Positions 1 to 6,565 of a DNA stretch of 12,187 bases are shown here, one piece after another; within the stretch, counting starts at the first letter, position 1, and the number at the start of each line of letters is the position of its first letter. Under the pieces are notes generated by a model that was not told the DNA's origin, did not search any database, and saw only the letters and a list, made by a program, of their open reading frames with translations. Position numbers and translations under genes: made by a program. The stretch spans positions 1-12,187 of the forward strand of contig DASQGO010000070.1 in the NCBI GenBank assembly GCA_035632555.1, read 5' to 3'. The stretch comes from 2-02-FULL-62-14 sp035632555. Lineage in GTDB: Bacteria > Nitrospirota > Nitrospiria > Nitrospirales > Nitrospiraceae.

Positions 1-12
1 GAGGGAACAGCG

Positions 13-294
13 CTATGCCGTACGGGCTGTGTCGAGGAGAAGGCCGGCGAGCGTCCGCAGGCGGGTGAAATACTCACCGGTTTCCTCCGGCACGTCGGGC
101 AGCAGCGTGTCGAGATCGTCGAGACAGTGCCCCAGCATCGCGAGGCGCGGACCATCCAGACTCCGTTCGTCAAAATAGTAGGTGGCGCACCCGCTGATGA
201 CCGTATCCAGCGTCATCAGTTCCCCTTCGCTGGAACTGGAGAATTTCGGCCAGGCGGCCGCGCGATGCTGGTCCCAGAGAGTCCGAAGATCCAT
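13..294 (-). CDS. Small soluble hypothetical protein, last gene of the HtrA-lipB-gdh operon
   Basis: I do not recognise this 93-residue protein. It has no signal peptide or hydrophobic segment and should be cytoplasmic. It reads as mostly helical, with a Trp/Arg-rich start, a Ser-rich patch near residues 19-22, an acidic middle (LDDLDTLLPDVPEE, residues about 58-71) and a Leu-rich final helix. Its ATG at 294-292 directly follows the TAA of the upstream membrane-protein gene, with no base between them, so its translation probably depends on that gene. Position at the end of a six-gene run supports a real gene, because reading-frame spacing is kept tight throughout. Function unknown. Only 12 bases follow its stop in this window, so the operon's end cannot be seen. 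Confidence 0.6.
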   Translation of the reverse strand: MDLRTLWDQHRAAAWPKFSSSSEGELMTLDTVISGCATYYFDERSLDGPRLAMLGHCLDDLDTLLPDVPEETGEYFTRLRTLAGLLLDTARTA

Positions 295-684
295 TTATCT
301 GCCCATTCGTATCGCATCGATCGCCAGCAGCGTGGCCAGCGCGACGGTAACGGCCCCGGCCAGTCGCTGCAGCCATAGGGGTCTGGCGCACCACCAAGCC
401 ACGAGCCGGCTGCGATGGTACGTCGAGAGACCGAGCAACGTCAGCGCTTTGGCCGTTGCGAGGCTTCCGACCGTGATCCAAAACCAGGAGCGCTGTTCCA
501 CGGACGAGCCAAGCACGACCAGCACCCCGGCCAGCGCGGCTCCCTGCAACAGGAGAAATCGTGAAAACGGATCGGCCAGATTCCGCTGCATGTATCCGCC
601 CAGCCATGCCGGCGCCACGACCATCGCAATTCCAGCGACCAACCAGACCAGACTGACGAAACCCAGGACCAGCATCGTCTGCAT
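295..684 (-). CDS. Small four-helix inner-membrane protein (paralogue of the preceding gene product)
   Basis: A 129-residue integral membrane protein of unknown function. Hydrophobic segments lie at about residues 4-26, 43-60, 67-87 and 106-124, separated by short basic loops (for example HRSR near 90-93). It resembles the product of the gene just upstream: both have VAP after the first helix, a GAA motif opening the second, and an aromatic-rich start to the third, all at nearly the same positions. This suggests a tandem duplication. The start is 3 bp after the upstream TGA, and the stop abuts the next start codon, so the gene is embedded in a coupled operon. I see no strong Shine-Dalgarno sequence of its own. 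An alternative ATG three codons in is possible. Confidence 0.68.
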   Translation of the reverse strand: MQTMLVLGFVSLVWLVAGIAMVVAPAWLGGYMQRNLADPFSRFLLLQGAALAGVLVVLGSSVEQRSWFWITVGSLATAKALTLLGLSTYHRSRLVAWWCARPLWLQRLAGAVTVALATLLAIDAIRMGR

Positions 685-687
685 CGG

Positions 688-1059
688 TCACCGGCTGCCG
701 ATCCAGCCGAGGGCATGCAGCAGAAGCACCGCCAAGGCGCAGAGACCTAGCCCCCAGAACCGGTAGTCCACATCTTCACGCTGCAGACACCAATCGAGGA
801 GCCTGTGCCGCCAGGGTTCAGGCCCCAACGCCAGAAACAGTCCTTTGGTCACCATCCAGAGCGGCTGGTAGCGGATCCCTTCCGTGCCCAACAGAAGCAC
901 GACGCCCAGGCAGGCTGCGGCGCCCTCCCACCGGAGCAGCGCCGGTGCCAGAGCCACGGCTTCCCGGACGCGTGCCATCACGTGGCGGGGCGCCACGAGA
1001 AGCGCCATGCCGTCGGCCATCCAGACCCCTGCAATCGCCGCGAGTACGTAGGTGACCAT
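688..1059 (-). CDS. Small four-helix inner-membrane protein directly downstream of glutamate dehydrogenase
   Basis: A 123-residue membrane protein of unknown function, with hydrophobic stretches at about residues 2-22, 41-58, 66-80 and 101-120 and a charged loop (LQREDVDYR) before the last helix. The frame stays open upstream to an ATG at 1098, but that lies inside the glutamate dehydrogenase gene. The ATG at 1059-1057, one base after the dehydrogenase TAA at 1061, fits operon architecture better and gives a hydrophobic N-terminus. The protein aligns almost without gaps to the next gene product over their first 80 residues. A role tied to ammonium or glutamate metabolism could be guessed from position only; the sequence does not show one. 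Confidence 0.68.
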   Translation of the reverse strand: MVTYVLAAIAGVWMADGMALLVAPRHVMARVREAVALAPALLRWEGAAACLGVVLLLGTEGIRYQPLWMVTKGLFLALGPEPWRHRLLDWCLQREDVDYRFWGLGLCALAVLLLHALGWIGSR

Positions 1060-1060
1060 C

Positions 1061-2338
1061 TTAAGGATACAGCCCGCGCGACAGATGAGCCTGGGCAACC
1101 TGATTGATGCCGTTCATCAGCGCGGCCATCCGCATTGTAGCTTTCTGCCTCGTGGAGAAATCCAGCGTCCGGTGAAAGGCCGATGTGATGATCTCCTGCA
1201 ACCGGTCGCGGATGTCCTGTTCTTTCCAGAAAAACCGCTGCACGTCCTGCACCCATTCGAAATAGGACACGATCACGCCGCCCGAGTTGGCAAGGATATC
1301 GGGGATGATGAAGATCCCCTTGTCCACAAGGATTTCGTCGGCTTCCAAGGTCGTCGGGCCATTCGCGCCTTCCGCAAGAATCTTGCACCGGACCTTCGCC
1401 GCGTTTTTCTCCGTAATTTGTTCTGACAGGGCAGCCGGTACGAGCACCGTACAATCCAGCTGCAAGAGATCGTCGTTGGTCATCCGGTCACCGAACTTGG
1501 TCTCATAGAGCGGCCGGCCTTTCTCTTTCGACGCGACGAGGAGTTTTGGAATATCCAAGCCGCTTTTGTTGTAGAGACCGCCGGCGACATCGCTCACAGC
1601 CACCACTTTGGCCCCAGCCTCGTGCATGATGCGTGCGGTGTGCGATCCGACGTTGCCGAATCCCTGAATCGCCACCGTGGCCTTCTTCGGATCCAAGCGA
1701 AGATGCTTCATCGCCTCGAGGGTCACGTAGACCACGCCGCGCCCCGTCGCTTCCTCGCGGCCCAGACTCCCGCCGATGGAGAGCGGCTTGCCGGTCACCA
1801 CGCCCGGCGAGGCGAAACCGACCTGCATGCTGTAGGTATCCATGATCCAGGCCATGACGTGGGCATCGGTGCCCACGTCGGGAGCCGGCACGTCCTTGTC
1901 CGGACCGATGAACGGAAAAATCTCCGCTGCATAGCGCCGCGTCAACCGCTGCAGTTCACCGCGCGACAGTCTTTTCGGATCCACCCGCACGCCGCCCTTG
2001 GCGCCTCCGTACGGCAGACCGGCCAGCGCGCATTTCCACGTCATCCACATGGCGAGCGCCGCGACTTCACCCAGGTTCACGTCGGGATGGTAGCGAATGC
2101 CGCCCTTCGATGGTCCGCGCGAGGAATCATGAATCACCCGGTAGCCGGTGAACATCTCGACACGGCCGTCGTCCATCCGGACGGGAACGCTGACGATAAG
2201 CGACCGGTCCGGAAGTTTCAGTCTCTGCCGGAGGTTGGGATCGAGCTGCATCAGCTCCGCGGCGCGATCGAACTGCGCGACAGCGAGACGGAAGGTATGA
2301 TTGTCCATTTCGTGCGGGATGGCGGGTATTGTCGTCAT
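1061..2338 (-). CDS. gdhA: Glutamate dehydrogenase (Glu/Leu/Phe/Val dehydrogenase family)
   Basis: Catalyses reversible oxidative deamination of glutamate to 2-oxoglutarate and ammonium in the cytoplasm, linking nitrogen and carbon metabolism. The 425-residue length is typical of the small hexameric class. The substrate half carries SKGGIRYHP (77-85), the PYGGAKGGV signature around the catalytic lysine (K114) and PAPDVGT (151-157) with the catalytic aspartate D154. The Rossmann half begins with GFGNVG (226-231), and D250 follows the second strand. The NAD or NADP preference is not clear from sequence. The start at 2338 overlaps the lipB stop by 4 bp (ATGA) with a GGAG just upstream. A second ATG at 2308 has no such site. 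The open frame extending further upstream is only overlap with lipB. The pairing with lipB is unusual. A branched-chain or phenylalanine dehydrogenase is a less likely alternative, given the length and motifs. Confidence 0.95.
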   Translation of the reverse strand: MTTIPAIPHEMDNHTFRLAVAQFDRAAELMQLDPNLRQRLKLPDRSLIVSVPVRMDDGRVEMFTGYRVIHDSSRGPSKGGIRYHPDVNLGEVAALAMWMTWKCALAGLPYGGAKGGVRVDPKRLSRGELQRLTRRYAAEIFPFIGPDKDVPAPDVGTDAHVMAWIMDTYSMQVGFASPGVVTGKPLSIGGSLGREEATGRGVVYVTLEAMKHLRLDPKKATVAIQGFGNVGSHTARIMHEAGAKVVAVSDVAGGLYNKSGLDIPKLLVASKEKGRPLYETKFGDRMTNDDLLQLDCTVLVPAALSEQITEKNAAKVRCKILAEGANGPTTLEADEILVDKGIFIIPDILANSGGVIVSYFEWVQDVQRFFWKEQDIRDRLQEIITSAFHRTLDFSTRQKATMRMAALMNGINQVAQAHLSRGLYP

Positions 2339-3054
2339 GGCTCCATCCATTCGAGTCCGAACACACCGGAAAATTGTTCCGCCACGCAACGATGGACCTC
2401 GGTCAGATCCACGGGATGCGTCAGCACCTCCGCCATGGAGGTCACAGGGCAGGCAGGAATGCCGCAGGGAACAATCAGCGAAAACGGCGCTAGGTCCATC
2501 ATGACGTTCAGCGCAAACCCGTGCATCGTTACACCACGCTCGATCCGCGTGCCGATCGCCGCAATTTTGCTCGGCTGCCCGTCGCCGACCCAGACGCCGG
2601 GCGATTTTTCCAAGCGTCGGCCGACAATGTTCCATTGTCCCAGCGCGCGGATGATGACCTCCTCCAGCATCCGCACGTAGGCCTTGGGGCCCTCGCAATA
2701 CCGGTTCAGTTTGAGGATCGGGTATCCGACGAGCTGGCCGGGCCCATGGTAGGTTACCGACCCACCCCGTTCGACGCGAATGACCGGAATGCCGGCCATG
2801 TGCGAGGCCTCGATGTCGCCGCCCCAATGTTCCGCGCGGGCCGTCCGTCCGATCGTAAACACCGGTTCGTGTTCGAGTAGGAGCAGCGTGTCAGGCTTTC
2901 GGCCGGCAATCCGATCTTCGACGAGCTGGCGTTGAAGCGCCCGTGCCACATCATATTCGAGACGCCCATAGTGGACCATTTCGGCGACTATGAGGGGCAA
3001 GTCTGCGCATGACCGAGCGGGGTTCATATCCTCGTCCGTCGCCAACCACGTCAT
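2335..3054 (-). CDS. lipB: Octanoyltransferase LipB (lipoyl-[ACP] protein ligase)
   Basis: Transfers octanoyl from acyl carrier protein to the lipoyl domains of the glycine cleavage H protein and 2-oxoacid dehydrogenases, the first step of lipoate synthesis, in the cytoplasm. The family signature RGGSVTYHGPGQLVGYPI spans residues 96-113. The catalytic Lys is K163 in SKIAAIG and the acyl-accepting Cys is C197 in VPCGI. Their 34-residue spacing matches the E. coli pair (K135/C169). At 239 residues it is slightly longer than usual at the N-terminus. The ATG at 3054 overlaps the HtrA stop as ATGA with a GGTGA sequence before it. An internal ATG at 3027 would remove nine residues and is possible. 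The partner lipA is not in this window, so it is presumably encoded elsewhere. Confidence 0.95.
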   Translation of the reverse strand: MTWLATDEDMNPARSCADLPLIVAEMVHYGRLEYDVARALQRQLVEDRIAGRKPDTLLLLEHEPVFTIGRTARAEHWGGDIEASHMAGIPVIRVERGGSVTYHGPGQLVGYPILKLNRYCEGPKAYVRMLEEVIIRALGQWNIVGRRLEKSPGVWVGDGQPSKIAAIGTRIERGVTMHGFALNVMMDLAPFSLIVPCGIPACPVTSMAEVLTHPVDLTEVHRCVAEQFSGVFGLEWMEP

Positions 3055-4103
3055 CGGTTCACCGGCGGCGCCGCCGGCCTGGGCAATGTGACCGAAAAGG
3101 GTCCTTTTTTTCCAAAGACAGTCAACTTCGCCGGAGCCTTGTCACTCGGGCTGAGGTAGGCATGCCAGAAGTCCCCCATATTGTAGACCTCGACGTTGTC
3201 CACGGCGGTGATCACGTCGCCACTCTGCATGCCGAGCCGTCCCAGATGCTTGGCCGGATCGAGCTGGGCAGCCAGTACGCCGCGATCGATTTCCAGATTG
3301 AAACTGGCCACCACGCTCGGCGTCACGGTCACCGGCACAAATCCGACATCCGGGCGCAAGATCGTCCCCCGCTCAAGCATGGCCTGAATATAGGGTGCGG
3401 CCGCGTCAATGGAAATGGCGTAGCTGATGGCCTGCGCGGACGGCGCCACCGCCGTGTTGATTCCGACCACGCGGCCCGACAGATCCACCAATGGCCCGCC
3501 GCTGTTCCCCGGATTGATCGCCGCGTCCGTCTGAATAAGGTCGTAAAGGGTTTCGCCGTTGGGAGCGAGAATCGACCGATCTGCCGCACTGACCACGCCG
3601 ACCGTCACGGTGGAGCCGCCTTTGAGCGCAAAGGGATTGCCGATGGCCACCACGGTGTCGCCGGTTTGGAGCGAGGAGGACTGTCCCAGCGGCGCAGCCA
3701 CGAGATCGGTGGCCGAAATTTTTACGAGCGCCAGATCAAGCAGAAAATCCCGCGCCACGACGCGTCCCGGCGTCAACCGGCCGGTCGGCAAGCCGACAAC
3801 CAAGCTCTTGACGCCTTCGACAAGATGATTGTTCGTGAGGATGTAGCCCTTGTCATCGATGATAAACCCGGAACCGGACCCTGCAGGGGAGGCATGCTGG
3901 GAAGGACCTGGAGGCACCCCGCGCGTGAGGACCGTCACCACGGATGGCCGGATGGCCGCTACCACCGCGGATACGGACAGGTCTTTCGGTTTGGACGGCT
4001 GGGCGCTGTTCTGGGCGCGCGCGCCGGACACTGGAAGAGCAACAAGCCATGCGCAGATCACGGCCCCGACCACGAACGCCGTTTGCCGACCATCCCGCGC
4101 CAT
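3051..4103 (-). CDS. Exported HtrA/DegP-like trypsin-like serine protease with one PDZ domain
   Basis: A periplasmic quality-control protease of the HtrA family, 350 residues. Residues 1-30 form a signal peptide (basic start, hydrophobic 9-25, ARA before Q31) that could also act as an uncleaved anchor. The protease domain (about 45-240) has the intact triad H93 (TNNHLVEG), D123 (DLALVK) and S201 (INPGNSGGP). A single PDZ-like domain follows (about 250-340, GRLGMQSGDVITAVDNVEV), as in DegS-type rather than two-PDZ DegP-type enzymes. An AAGGGAGA ribosome-binding sequence precedes the ATG. It is the first gene of a six-gene operon that continues into lipB with a 4-bp overlap. The strong terminator upstream implies a promoter between 4104 and 4185, but I find no convincing hexamer pair there. 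Substrate unknown. Confidence 0.93.
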   Translation of the reverse strand: MARDGRQTAFVVGAVICAWLVALPVSGARAQNSAQPSKPKDLSVSAVVAAIRPSVVTVLTRGVPPGPSQHASPAGSGSGFIIDDKGYILTNNHLVEGVKSLVVGLPTGRLTPGRVVARDFLLDLALVKISATDLVAAPLGQSSSLQTGDTVVAIGNPFALKGGSTVTVGVVSAADRSILAPNGETLYDLIQTDAAINPGNSGGPLVDLSGRVVGINTAVAPSAQAISYAISIDAAAPYIQAMLERGTILRPDVGFVPVTVTPSVVASFNLEIDRGVLAAQLDPAKHLGRLGMQSGDVITAVDNVEVYNMGDFWHAYLSPSDKAPAKLTVFGKKGPFSVTLPRPAAPPVNR

Positions 4104-4176
4104 CTGGCTCTCCCTTCAGCAGACCGGCGCGCATTCTCTCACAAATCCGATGATGGAGGAAGTGACTTCAACCCTC

Positions 4177-4209
4177 CAAACAAAACGGGCGAGGCCGAAG
4201 CCTCGCCCG
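4177..4209 (-). terminator. Strong intrinsic terminator of the sigma factor gene, C(UUCG)G loop
   Basis: Read on the minus strand, 23 bp after the sigma factor stop codon, a perfect 10-bp stem (CGGGCGAGGC with its complement) closes a TTCG loop on a C-G pair, followed by TTTTGTTT. The C(UUCG)G loop is exceptionally stable in RNA. The T-tract exists only in the minus direction (the plus strand reads GCTTGC after the stem), so it stops transcription leaving the sigma gene and separates it from the HtrA operon. Confidence 0.92.
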
Positions 4210-4232
4210 CTTGCATCGCGCATGCGATCCGC

Positions 4233-5495
4233 TTACTTGATGGACACGAACATTTGCCGGATCTCCGGCGTCTTGAGTTTCTTGAGCGCTTTGGCTTCGA
4301 TCTGCCGGATCCGCTCGCGCGTCACCGACAACTGCTGGCCGACCTGCTCCAGCGTGAACGGCTCATCCTGTCCGATCCCGAACCGCATCCGGATGACGAG
4401 CTGCTCGCGCGGCGTCAGGGTGGACAGGATCCGGTCCATCTCGCGCGTCTGCTCGATCCGGTTGATGTGCGCATCCGGCGGCAACGCCTGGCCGTCCGCA
4501 ATCAGATCGCCCAACTGGGTGTCGCCATCGCCGACCGGATTGTCCAGCGAGACGGGTTCCTGGAACGGCTGCATCGTTTCCTGGATCTTCTCTGGACGCA
4601 GACGAAGCGCCGCGCTGAGCTCCCCAATCTTCGGCTCGCGACCAAGCCGCTGAACAAGCCGGCGCGACGTGCGGAGGATCCTGTTCGACGCCTCGGTCAG
4701 ATGCACGGGGAGCCGAATGGTCCGCGATTGGTCGGCCAGTGCGCGTGTGATGCCCTGGCGAATCCACCAGGTCGCGTAGGTGCTGAACTTGAACCCTTTA
4801 CGATACTGGAATCGTTCGGTGGCTTTCATCAGTCCGATGTTGCCTTCCTGCACCAGATCCAGCAGGCCCAATCCGCGGCCGTTGTAATGCTTGGCGATAT
4901 CCACGACCAACCGCAGGTTGTAGCGCACCATCTCGTCCTTGGCGCGCTCGAATTCCACGCGCGCCTCTCGGATCAGCCGCCGGCAGCGGCTCAACTGCTT
5001 CACCCGCTGGGCCGCGACCTTGCCTGGTCCGCGAGCCTCCTGCAGCACCGCGAGCAGCGCCTCGTCCGCCTTCTCAAGGGCGGTCGCTGAAAGGCCGCTC
5101 AGCCCGCGCACCTGATGCAGTTCGTGCATCGCATCCCGGAGCTTGTCCGTCTTGCGCATGCGCGCAGCGAGTGCGGCTACTTCTCGAAGGACGGCACGAA
5201 TGGCGTGATCACTCTTATCGATCCGTTTGGCAAGCGTGACTTCCTGCTCACGATTCAACAGCGGCCGTTCGCCGAACGAACGAAAGTAAATGGATTCCAA
5301 CTCGAAGGGCCCGGCCGACCCCCGGTCGGCGGGCGTGGCTTTTCCCTTTACCTTCTCTTCCGGCGCTTCGTCCTTGTCAGCCGACGCGCCTTCACCGCGC
5401 TCGATGCGTTCGAGCACATCTCCCGCTTCGGGATCGTCTTCTTCCACGGCCAGTCCTGCAGCCGCTTCTGTCTCTACTGGGCATTCTTTTTTCAT
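4233..5495 (-). CDS. RNA polymerase sigma-70 family factor (RpoD/RpoS-like, lacking region 1.1)
   Basis: A 420-residue promoter-recognition subunit of RNA polymerase. Residues 1-62 are acidic and low complexity and do not resemble region 1.1. Region 1.2 is at about 64-92. A helical spacer of about 95 residues (93-188) then stands where primary factors carry their non-conserved region. Region 2 (190-266) holds the -10 readers Y240, W243, W244, Q247 and T250 in KFSTYATWWIRQGITRA, matching E. coli sigma-70. Region 3 is at about 268-345. Region 4 (353-410) holds the -35 reading helix VTRERIRQIEAKALKKLK. It should therefore use ordinary TTGACA/TATAAT promoters. Without region 1.1 it looks like a group 2 (stationary-phase or stress-type) factor, though a divergent primary factor cannot be excluded. 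GGAGGG lies 6 bp before the ATG. It is monocistronic: a 300-bp gap upstream and a terminator downstream. Confidence 0.93.
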   Translation of the reverse strand: MKKECPVETEAAAGLAVEEDDPEAGDVLERIERGEGASADKDEAPEEKVKGKATPADRGSAGPFELESIYFRSFGERPLLNREQEVTLAKRIDKSDHAIRAVLREVAALAARMRKTDKLRDAMHELHQVRGLSGLSATALEKADEALLAVLQEARGPGKVAAQRVKQLSRCRRLIREARVEFERAKDEMVRYNLRLVVDIAKHYNGRGLGLLDLVQEGNIGLMKATERFQYRKGFKFSTYATWWIRQGITRALADQSRTIRLPVHLTEASNRILRTSRRLVQRLGREPKIGELSAALRLRPEKIQETMQPFQEPVSLDNPVGDGDTQLGDLIADGQALPPDAHINRIEQTREMDRILSTLTPREQLVIRMRFGIGQDEPFTLEQVGQQLSVTRERIRQIEAKALKKLKTPEIRQMFVSIK

Positions 5496-5795
5496 GGCGA
5501 ACCCTCCGGCCTTGGAATCCTCTCGCCTTCTTCCGATCCTTTGTTCCCTTTATAGTTCATTAGAGCCTCAAGTAATCCAAAAGATTCGTCTTCTTCAGAT
5601 CAATGATAAATGTCTGTATTTACAATGGCTTGTATTTCTTGCGACCGAAATTACTACCCCAAAGACTGTGTAATAAAACTCATGACAGATGTATGGAAGA
5701 GGGGATAAGACCGGGGGGCTAAAAATCAAGGGCGGGCGGATAAAAATTTCCACTCAACCCATTGACCGAGAAAGAGATTTCTGGACAGGACGGTG
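5496..5795. other. AT-richer intergenic region between slipin and sigma factor genes
   Basis: This 300-bp stretch is distinctly richer in A and T than its surroundings and holds no credible gene on either strand. It must carry the sigma factor promoter (minus strand). TATAAA at about 5553-5558 and TCTAAT upstream of it are possible -10 elements, but neither has a -35 at proper spacing, so I do not call a promoter. I find no intrinsic terminator after the slipin stop. Two copies of TAAAAAT (5720-5726 and 5741-5747), each preceded by a G-rich run, lie exactly 21 bp apart, about two helical turns. Confidence 0.6.
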
Positions 5796-6545
5796 CTATT
5801 CCTTTTTCTCAAACGACTTCATGAGTGCCGAAAGCACATCGATGGGGACGGGAAAAATCGTCGTCGAATTTTTTTCCGCCGCGATTTCAACCAGAGTTTG
5901 AAGGTATCTGAGTTGGAGCGCCGCCGGATGCTGGGCAATCACACCGGCCGCGTCCGCAAGCTTCTGCGCCGCCTGAAATTCACCTTCTGCGTGAATGACC
6001 TTGGCGCGCCGTTCGCGCTCCGCTTCCGCCTGCTTGGCAATCGCCCGCTGCATTTCCTGCGGCAGGTCCACGTTCTTGACTTCCACCGCCGTGACTTTGA
6101 CGCCCCACGGCTCCGTCTGTTGATCGATGATGCGTTGCAGCTCGATGTTGATCTCTTCCCGTTTAGAGAGCAGGTCGTCGAGCTGGCTCTGGCCCAGCAC
6201 GCTGCGCAACGTCGTCTGTGCGATCTGCGACGTGGAATAGAGGTAGTCCTGCACTGCAAGAACGGCGCGTTGCGGATCCACCACGCGCAGGAAGATGACC
6301 GCGTTCACCTTCACCGAAACGTTGTCGCGGGTAATGACGTCCTGCGACGGTACTTCCATCGTGACAGTCTGAAGATTGACCCGGATCAACCGCTGAACGA
6401 TGGGCAGCACCAAAACCAATCCGGGCCCCTTGACCGTCTGGAACTTGCCTAGGAAAAACACCACGCCGCGTTCGTATTCCATCAGGATCTTGATGCTGTT
6501 GTAGATGATGGCGGCGATCAGAATGACGGGAATCAGGAACTGCAT
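5796..6545 (-). CDS. Slipin: stomatin-like SPFH-domain membrane scaffold protein
   Basis: A 249-residue member of the prokaryotic stomatin (slipin) family, which oligomerises on the inner membrane and is linked to membrane microdomains and to NfeD proteases. Residues 2-22 form one N-terminal membrane segment, followed by the family start EYERGVVFFLGKF (23-35). The SPFH domain spans about 25-165, with the typical VTRDNVSVKVNAVIFLRVVD-like segment (71-90) and PWGVKVTAVEVKNVDLP (146-162). A charged Ala/Glu/Arg-rich coiled-coil helix follows (165-200), then a conserved C-terminal stretch. Length is normal for the family. It begins 20 bp after the nfeD stop with AGGAGA in front, so the two are co-transcribed. 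In archaeal homologues the NfeD protease cleaves the C-terminal part of stomatin. That relation is known for the family and is inferred here. Confidence 0.94.
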   Translation of the reverse strand: MQFLIPVILIAAIIYNSIKILMEYERGVVFFLGKFQTVKGPGLVLVLPIVQRLIRVNLQTVTMEVPSQDVITRDNVSVKVNAVIFLRVVDPQRAVLAVQDYLYSTSQIAQTTLRSVLGQSQLDDLLSKREEINIELQRIIDQQTEPWGVKVTAVEVKNVDLPQEMQRAIAKQAEAERERRAKVIHAEGEFQAAQKLADAAGVIAQHPAALQLRYLQTLVEIAAEKNSTTIFPVPIDVLSALMKSFEKKE

Positions 6546-6565
6546 GGCGGTCTCCTTCGTCTTTC

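Noticed and set aside
2339..2827. Upstream extension of the glutamate dehydrogenase frame (163 further codons)
   Set aside because: The extension lies fully within lipB in another frame, has no family resemblance, and the ATG at 2338 gives normal length plus an ATGA overlap with lipB.
3062..3077. Perfect 16-bp palindrome of CCGGCGGC and its complement at the 3' end of the HtrA gene
   Set aside because: It encodes the Pro/Ala-rich C-terminus with GC-rich codons and lies 8 bp from the coupled lipB start. No T-tract follows, so chance is the simpler explanation.
4104..4185. TTGAAG (4171-4166 on the minus strand) as -35 of an HtrA operon promoter
   Set aside because: No acceptable -10 hexamer exists at 16-18 bp spacing (best two of six matches), so the promoter remains unlocated.
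3009..5090. A plus-strand reading frame open for 693 codons across the HtrA gene, the terminator and most of the sigma factor gene
   Set aside because: It is antisense to two well-defined genes with intact catalytic and DNA-binding motifs. Its translation is rich in Arg, His and Pro with no domain pattern. Such frames arise from GC-rich codon structure on the opposite strand.
5689..6452. Plus-strand open frames across the slipin region
   Set aside because: They are antisense to the slipin gene, which has a full SPFH pattern, ribosome-binding site and operon partner. Their translations show no recognisable domain.
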